DNA of 64,000 nucleotides from Sphingomonadales bacterium UBA656 (GTDB lineage Bacteria > Pseudomonadota > Alphaproteobacteria > Sphingomonadales > Sphingomonadaceae), in NCBI GenBank assembly GCA_002299895.1, contig DBOC01000011.1, positions 1-64,000 on the forward strand. Direction: 5' to 3'. The first letter of the stretch is position 1. Each line of letters opens with the position of its first letter. The position numbers and the translations under genes were made by a program. Below the pieces are notes generated by a model. It did no database searches and was not told the origin of the DNA. It saw nothing but the letters and a program-made list of their open reading frames with translations. Shown piece by piece: positions 61,489-64,000 of this stretch.

Positions 61489-62982
61489 ATGACATTAGCT
61501 CCGCGCCTCGACCTTCGCCAAAACCAGTCGCTGGTCATGACGCCGCAGCTTCAACAAGCGATCAAGCTGCTCGCGCTTTCGTCGCTCGAAATAGAAGCCT
61601 TTATCGCCGAAGAGGTCGAACGCAATCCCGTGCTTGATGCGGGCGGCAGCGATTCTATATCCGACACCCCTCTTGATGAGTTAACGATCGGCACGATTGC
61701 CGAGAGCAATGAACATGGTAGTGACGAGATATTAGGCAATCACAGCCATGCCGCTTCCGACGCGCTTGACGTCGATTTCAGCGCAGAGACTTTCCACCAT
61801 GATGCGCCATCCGACAGCGTAGGCGGCGCAGACGGAATACTTGGCCTGTCGGGCAACGCCATGTCGAGCAGCGGCTTTGACAGCGACGGCCCTGATTTCG
61901 AAAGCTTTGCCGCGCGTGACATCAATTTGCGCGAACATTTAATGGCGCAGGCCGGTGCAGGCCTTTCGGGTCGCCAACTTTTTCTCGTGCAGCAAATTAT
62001 CGAACATATTGAACCCACAGGTTATGTGGGTGAGGATTTGCTGGCAATGGCGCAAAGGCTTGGGGTGCACCTCGTCGATGCAGAAGCAGCTCTGACCGAG
62101 CTTCAACGCTTTGACCCCACCGGGGTTGGCGCACGCAATCTTGCCGAATGCCTTGCGCTGCAGGCCAAGGATGCGGACCGCTATGACCCATGCATGGCAA
62201 GGCTAATCGATAATCTCGATTTGGTAGCCAAGGGTGCTTTCGACCAATTGATGCGGATATGCCGCGTCGATGATGAAGATTTGCGCGATATGTTAATCGA
62301 ACTGCGGGGCTATGATCCAAAGCCAGGGTGCCGTTTCGAAAACGACGACAGCATGTCGGTGACACCCGATATTTATGTGACACCGCGCGGTGAGGGTTGG
62401 TCGATTGAATTGAACAGCGCCAACCTGCCCCGCTTGCTAATCAATCGGAGCTATGTGGCCGAGCTTGGTAGGGACAAAGCAACCAAGGCGTGGCTTAGTG
62501 ATTGCATGGCAGATGCCAATTGGCTGATCAAGGCCATGGACCAACGGCAACGCACTATCGTCAAGGTCGCGACCGAAATCGTGAAGCAACAAGAGGGGTT
62601 TTTCCGGCACGGTGTTGCGCATTTGCGACCCTTGACGCTGCGCCAGGTCGCCGATGCGATTGAAATGCATGAATCCACCGTCAGCCGAGTAACCAGTAAC
62701 AAATATCTGCACTGCGGACGCGGGCTTTTTGACCTCAAATATTTCTTTTCGTCAGGTGTTCAGTCAGCCGATGGCGAAGGCGCATCTGCCGAAGCAGTCA
62801 AAAGCCATATCAAATCGCTGATTGATGCCGAGAGCGATAGAATCCTGTCGGACGACACGCTTGTCGAACTTTTGACTGCAAAGGGCTTTGACATTGCCCG
62901 CCGGACGGTCGCCAAATATCGTGAAGCCATGGGTATTGGTTCGTCGGTGCAGCGTCGCCGGCAAAAGAAAATGGGGCGTTAA
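61489..62982 (+). CDS. rpoN: RNA polymerase sigma-54 factor
   Basis: A 497-aa sigma-54. The Gln-rich region I is QNQSLVMTPQLQQAIKLLALSS, an acidic region II follows (about 40-130), and the DNA-binding part includes RPLTLRQVADAIEMHESTVSRVTSNKYL (-12 contact) and the RpoN box ARRTVAKYR at about residue 470. It directs polymerase to -24/-12 promoters with activators. It lies directly behind lptB, a standard arrangement. Confidence 0.96.
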   Translation: MTLAPRLDLRQNQSLVMTPQLQQAIKLLALSSLEIEAFIAEEVERNPVLDAGGSDSISDTPLDELTIGTIAESNEHGSDEILGNHSHAASDALDVDFSAETFHHDAPSDSVGGADGILGLSGNAMSSSGFDSDGPDFESFAARDINLREHLMAQAGAGLSGRQLFLVQQIIEHIEPTGYVGEDLLAMAQRLGVHLVDAEAALTELQRFDPTGVGARNLAECLALQAKDADRYDPCMARLIDNLDLVAKGAFDQLMRICRVDDEDLRDMLIELRGYDPKPGCRFENDDSMSVTPDIYVTPRGEGWSIELNSANLPRLLINRSYVAELGRDKATKAWLSDCMADANWLIKAMDQRQRTIVKVATEIVKQQEGFFRHGVAHLRPLTLRQVADAIEMHESTVSRVTSNKYLHCGRGLFDLKYFFSSGVQSADGEGASAEAVKSHIKSLIDAESDRILSDDTLVELLTAKGFDIARRTVAKYREAMGIGSSVQRRRQKKMGR

Positions 62983-62995
62983 TCAGCCCGTTGCG

Positions 62996-63772
62996 TTATT
63001 GTCGCGCTGCGCGTTCCATCATGATGTTTTCTGCCAGCACATGATCGCTGAGTTTGTCGACATCTATGGCAGCAACTGGGTCGGATATAGGAACCAATTT
63101 TGCGTCTAGGCCAAGCCGTTTCCCAGCCTTAGCCATCGCCTGCTTCAAGCCAATGGTGCGGGTTAGCGCACGTGCCGCCAATAGCAGACCAAAATGCAGG
63201 AACAGCCGCCACGCTTTTTTGCGGTCCTGCTCGGCATCGGCCCATAGATAGAGCGCCAACGAAGACTTCGGGGTCAACAGCGCAAACAGATTGGCGCCAG
63301 ACCAAGCGCCGTCTGAAAAGCGAAGCCAGGTTCGCTGCGCATCCGGAAACTGCTTCAACATGGTCCGCCGCTCCACCATTGCAACTGCAAGATCCCCATC
63401 CACATTGCGCACAAATTCGTCGATCATTTCCACCGTCAACAAGGGATGGTCAGCCGTGGTTACCAATAATGGCGCAGAAAATCCCAGAGCCTCCGCTTGT
63501 GCTTTTATGCTCAGGGAAATGCTGTTTTGACTTTCCAGCATAATAGCGCCGCCAGCTGCGTCAACGGCAGGACGCAAATCCTCTATTTCTTGCGACAATA
63601 TGACGATTTTACCGACGTGCGGTGACATATGCAGCGTGCGGACAACATGGCAAATCATCGGCGTGCCGCACACTGGGACTAATGCCTTGCGTTCGAGGCC
63701 AAAATGCTGGGCAAGCATATCGGGGCCGGGTCGCTGTCCAGCAAGAACGATGCAGGTCCATTGCGCTTGCAA
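62996..63772 (-). CDS. MobA-like NTP transferase
   Basis: A 258-aa nucleotidyltransferase domain protein (MobA/GlmU-like fold). The opening VLAGQRPGPDMLAQHFGLERKALVPVCGTPMI is the nucleotide-binding loop with the binding Lys, and PLLVTTADHPLLTVEMIDEFV includes the metal-binding Asp pair region. The C-terminal half is helical with several Arg/Lys. Its divergent HAD-IB neighbour suggests a CDP/UDP-alcohol or phospholipid headgroup pathway; that is inference. Confidence 0.85.
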   Translation of the reverse strand: MQAQWTCIVLAGQRPGPDMLAQHFGLERKALVPVCGTPMICHVVRTLHMSPHVGKIVILSQEIEDLRPAVDAAGGAIMLESQNSISLSIKAQAEALGFSAPLLVTTADHPLLTVEMIDEFVRNVDGDLAVAMVERRTMLKQFPDAQRTWLRFSDGAWSGANLFALLTPKSSLALYLWADAEQDRKKAWRLFLHFGLLLAARALTRTIGLKQAMAKAGKRLGLDAKLVPISDPVAAIDVDKLSDHVLAENIMMERAARQ

Positions 63773-63853
63773 ACAGCTTCTCCTAAACGCATCAAAATTG
63801 AGGCTAACGTCACTTTTCGTGGCGTACCTTTAGCTGGGGCTTGGCGACCAAAT

Positions 63854-64000
63854 ATGAATATTGCAATATATGATCTCGACAAAACCCTAACGCGTCGCCC
63901 GACCTTTACCCGTTTTCTGCTATATTACGCGCGGCGAACAGCACCCTTTCGGTTAGCCTTACTGCCCATTTGGATAATGGCGATGGTCGGATATAAGCTT
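63854..64000 (+). CDS. HAD-IB family phosphatase, N-terminal part
   Basis: The first 49 codons of a gene cut by the window edge. MNIAIYDLDKTLTRRPTFTRFLLYY carries the HAD motif I (DLDKTLT), the form seen in HAD-IB (SerB-like) phosphatases. Start is the ATG at 63854. The protein is divergent from the nucleotidyltransferase 81 nt away. Its full length and substrate cannot be seen. Confidence 0.8.
   Translation, partial: MNIAIYDLDKTLTRRPTFTRFLLYYARRTAPFRLALLPIWIMAMVGYKL

Noticed and set aside
1..64000. Long antisense open frames (for example 11553-12260 minus, 46452-47444 plus)
   Set aside because: They lie opposite well-supported genes with high third-position G+C, show no ribosome-binding site or family signature, and are shadows.
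1..64000. CRISPR array, tRNA, rRNA, prophage or insertion sequence
   Set aside because: No regularly spaced repeats, no cloverleaf-like intergenic segment, no transposase or integrase and no phage structural gene found on reading.

Overview
The window looks like chromosomal core DNA of a sphingomonad-type alphaproteobacterium (order Sphingomonadales). This is inferred from gene content and order: an rnd-lptC-lptA-lptB-rpoN block, a regulator-led sufBCDS-sufT-sufA operon, a DUF1476-bolA-grxD cluster, a stand-alone beta-carotene hydroxylase gene, a DUF3572/RidA/FemAB-like operon and a large acyl-CoA catabolic cluster. Base composition is moderate for the group. I see no phage, insertion sequence, CRISPR array, tRNA or rRNA, and about 69 protein genes fill nearly all of the DNA.

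Layout. 1-402 has no clear gene. 403-8974 is mostly minus strand: a 2-oxoglutarate/Fe(II) oxygenase, then an EVE-domain/ATP-grasp pair on the plus strand, then a minus-strand run with GST, a beta-lactamase-like hydrolase, both subunits of 3-oxoacid CoA-transferase, a HAD hydrolase, a VIT-family metal transporter, an SMP-30 protein and an acetyltransferase. 9111-13120 carries a universal stress protein, an amino-acid permease, a succinate-semialdehyde-type dehydrogenase and a DUF454 protein. 13133-18068 holds crtZ, leuC, a small membrane protein, leuD, a quinone oxidoreductase, DUF1476, bolA and monothiol glutaredoxin. 18090-22005 has an MFS carrier, a YeiH-type exporter and glpD.

22172-27612 is a compact SUF Fe-S assembly operon in which every junction except sufB-sufC overlaps by 4 nt. 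A 23-bp imperfect palindrome sits just before the ribosome-binding site of its Rrf2 regulator. Then come a subtilisin-like secreted protease, a pyrimidine-nucleotidase-like HAD, dapD, a DUF465 protein, a TerC protein, HNH, M20 and beta-lactamase-like hydrolases, uvrB, a TauE exporter, a DUF305 lipoprotein and thrS.

42705-54413 is a catabolic island for an unidentified CoA-linked substrate: a thiolase-like protein, a CaiB-type CoA-transferase, a TetR regulator, two enoyl-CoA hydratases, an SDR dehydrogenase, a thiolase, an aldehyde dehydrogenase, an acyl-CoA synthetase and an acyl-CoA dehydrogenase. Two nearly identical 18-bp palindromes lie 22-24 nt upstream of two of its start codons and are candidate sites for the local TetR regulator. 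54495-57011 is a four-gene translationally coupled operon, followed by rpmG, a two-domain cold-shock protein, rnd, lptC, lptA, lptB, rpoN, a nucleotidyltransferase and the start of a HAD-IB phosphatase cut by the window edge.

I found no convincing new multi-gene system. The most novel signals are intergenic: the candidate SUF operator, the paired operators in the catabolic island, a 79-nt long-stem element before the DUF465 gene, and REP-like repeats.
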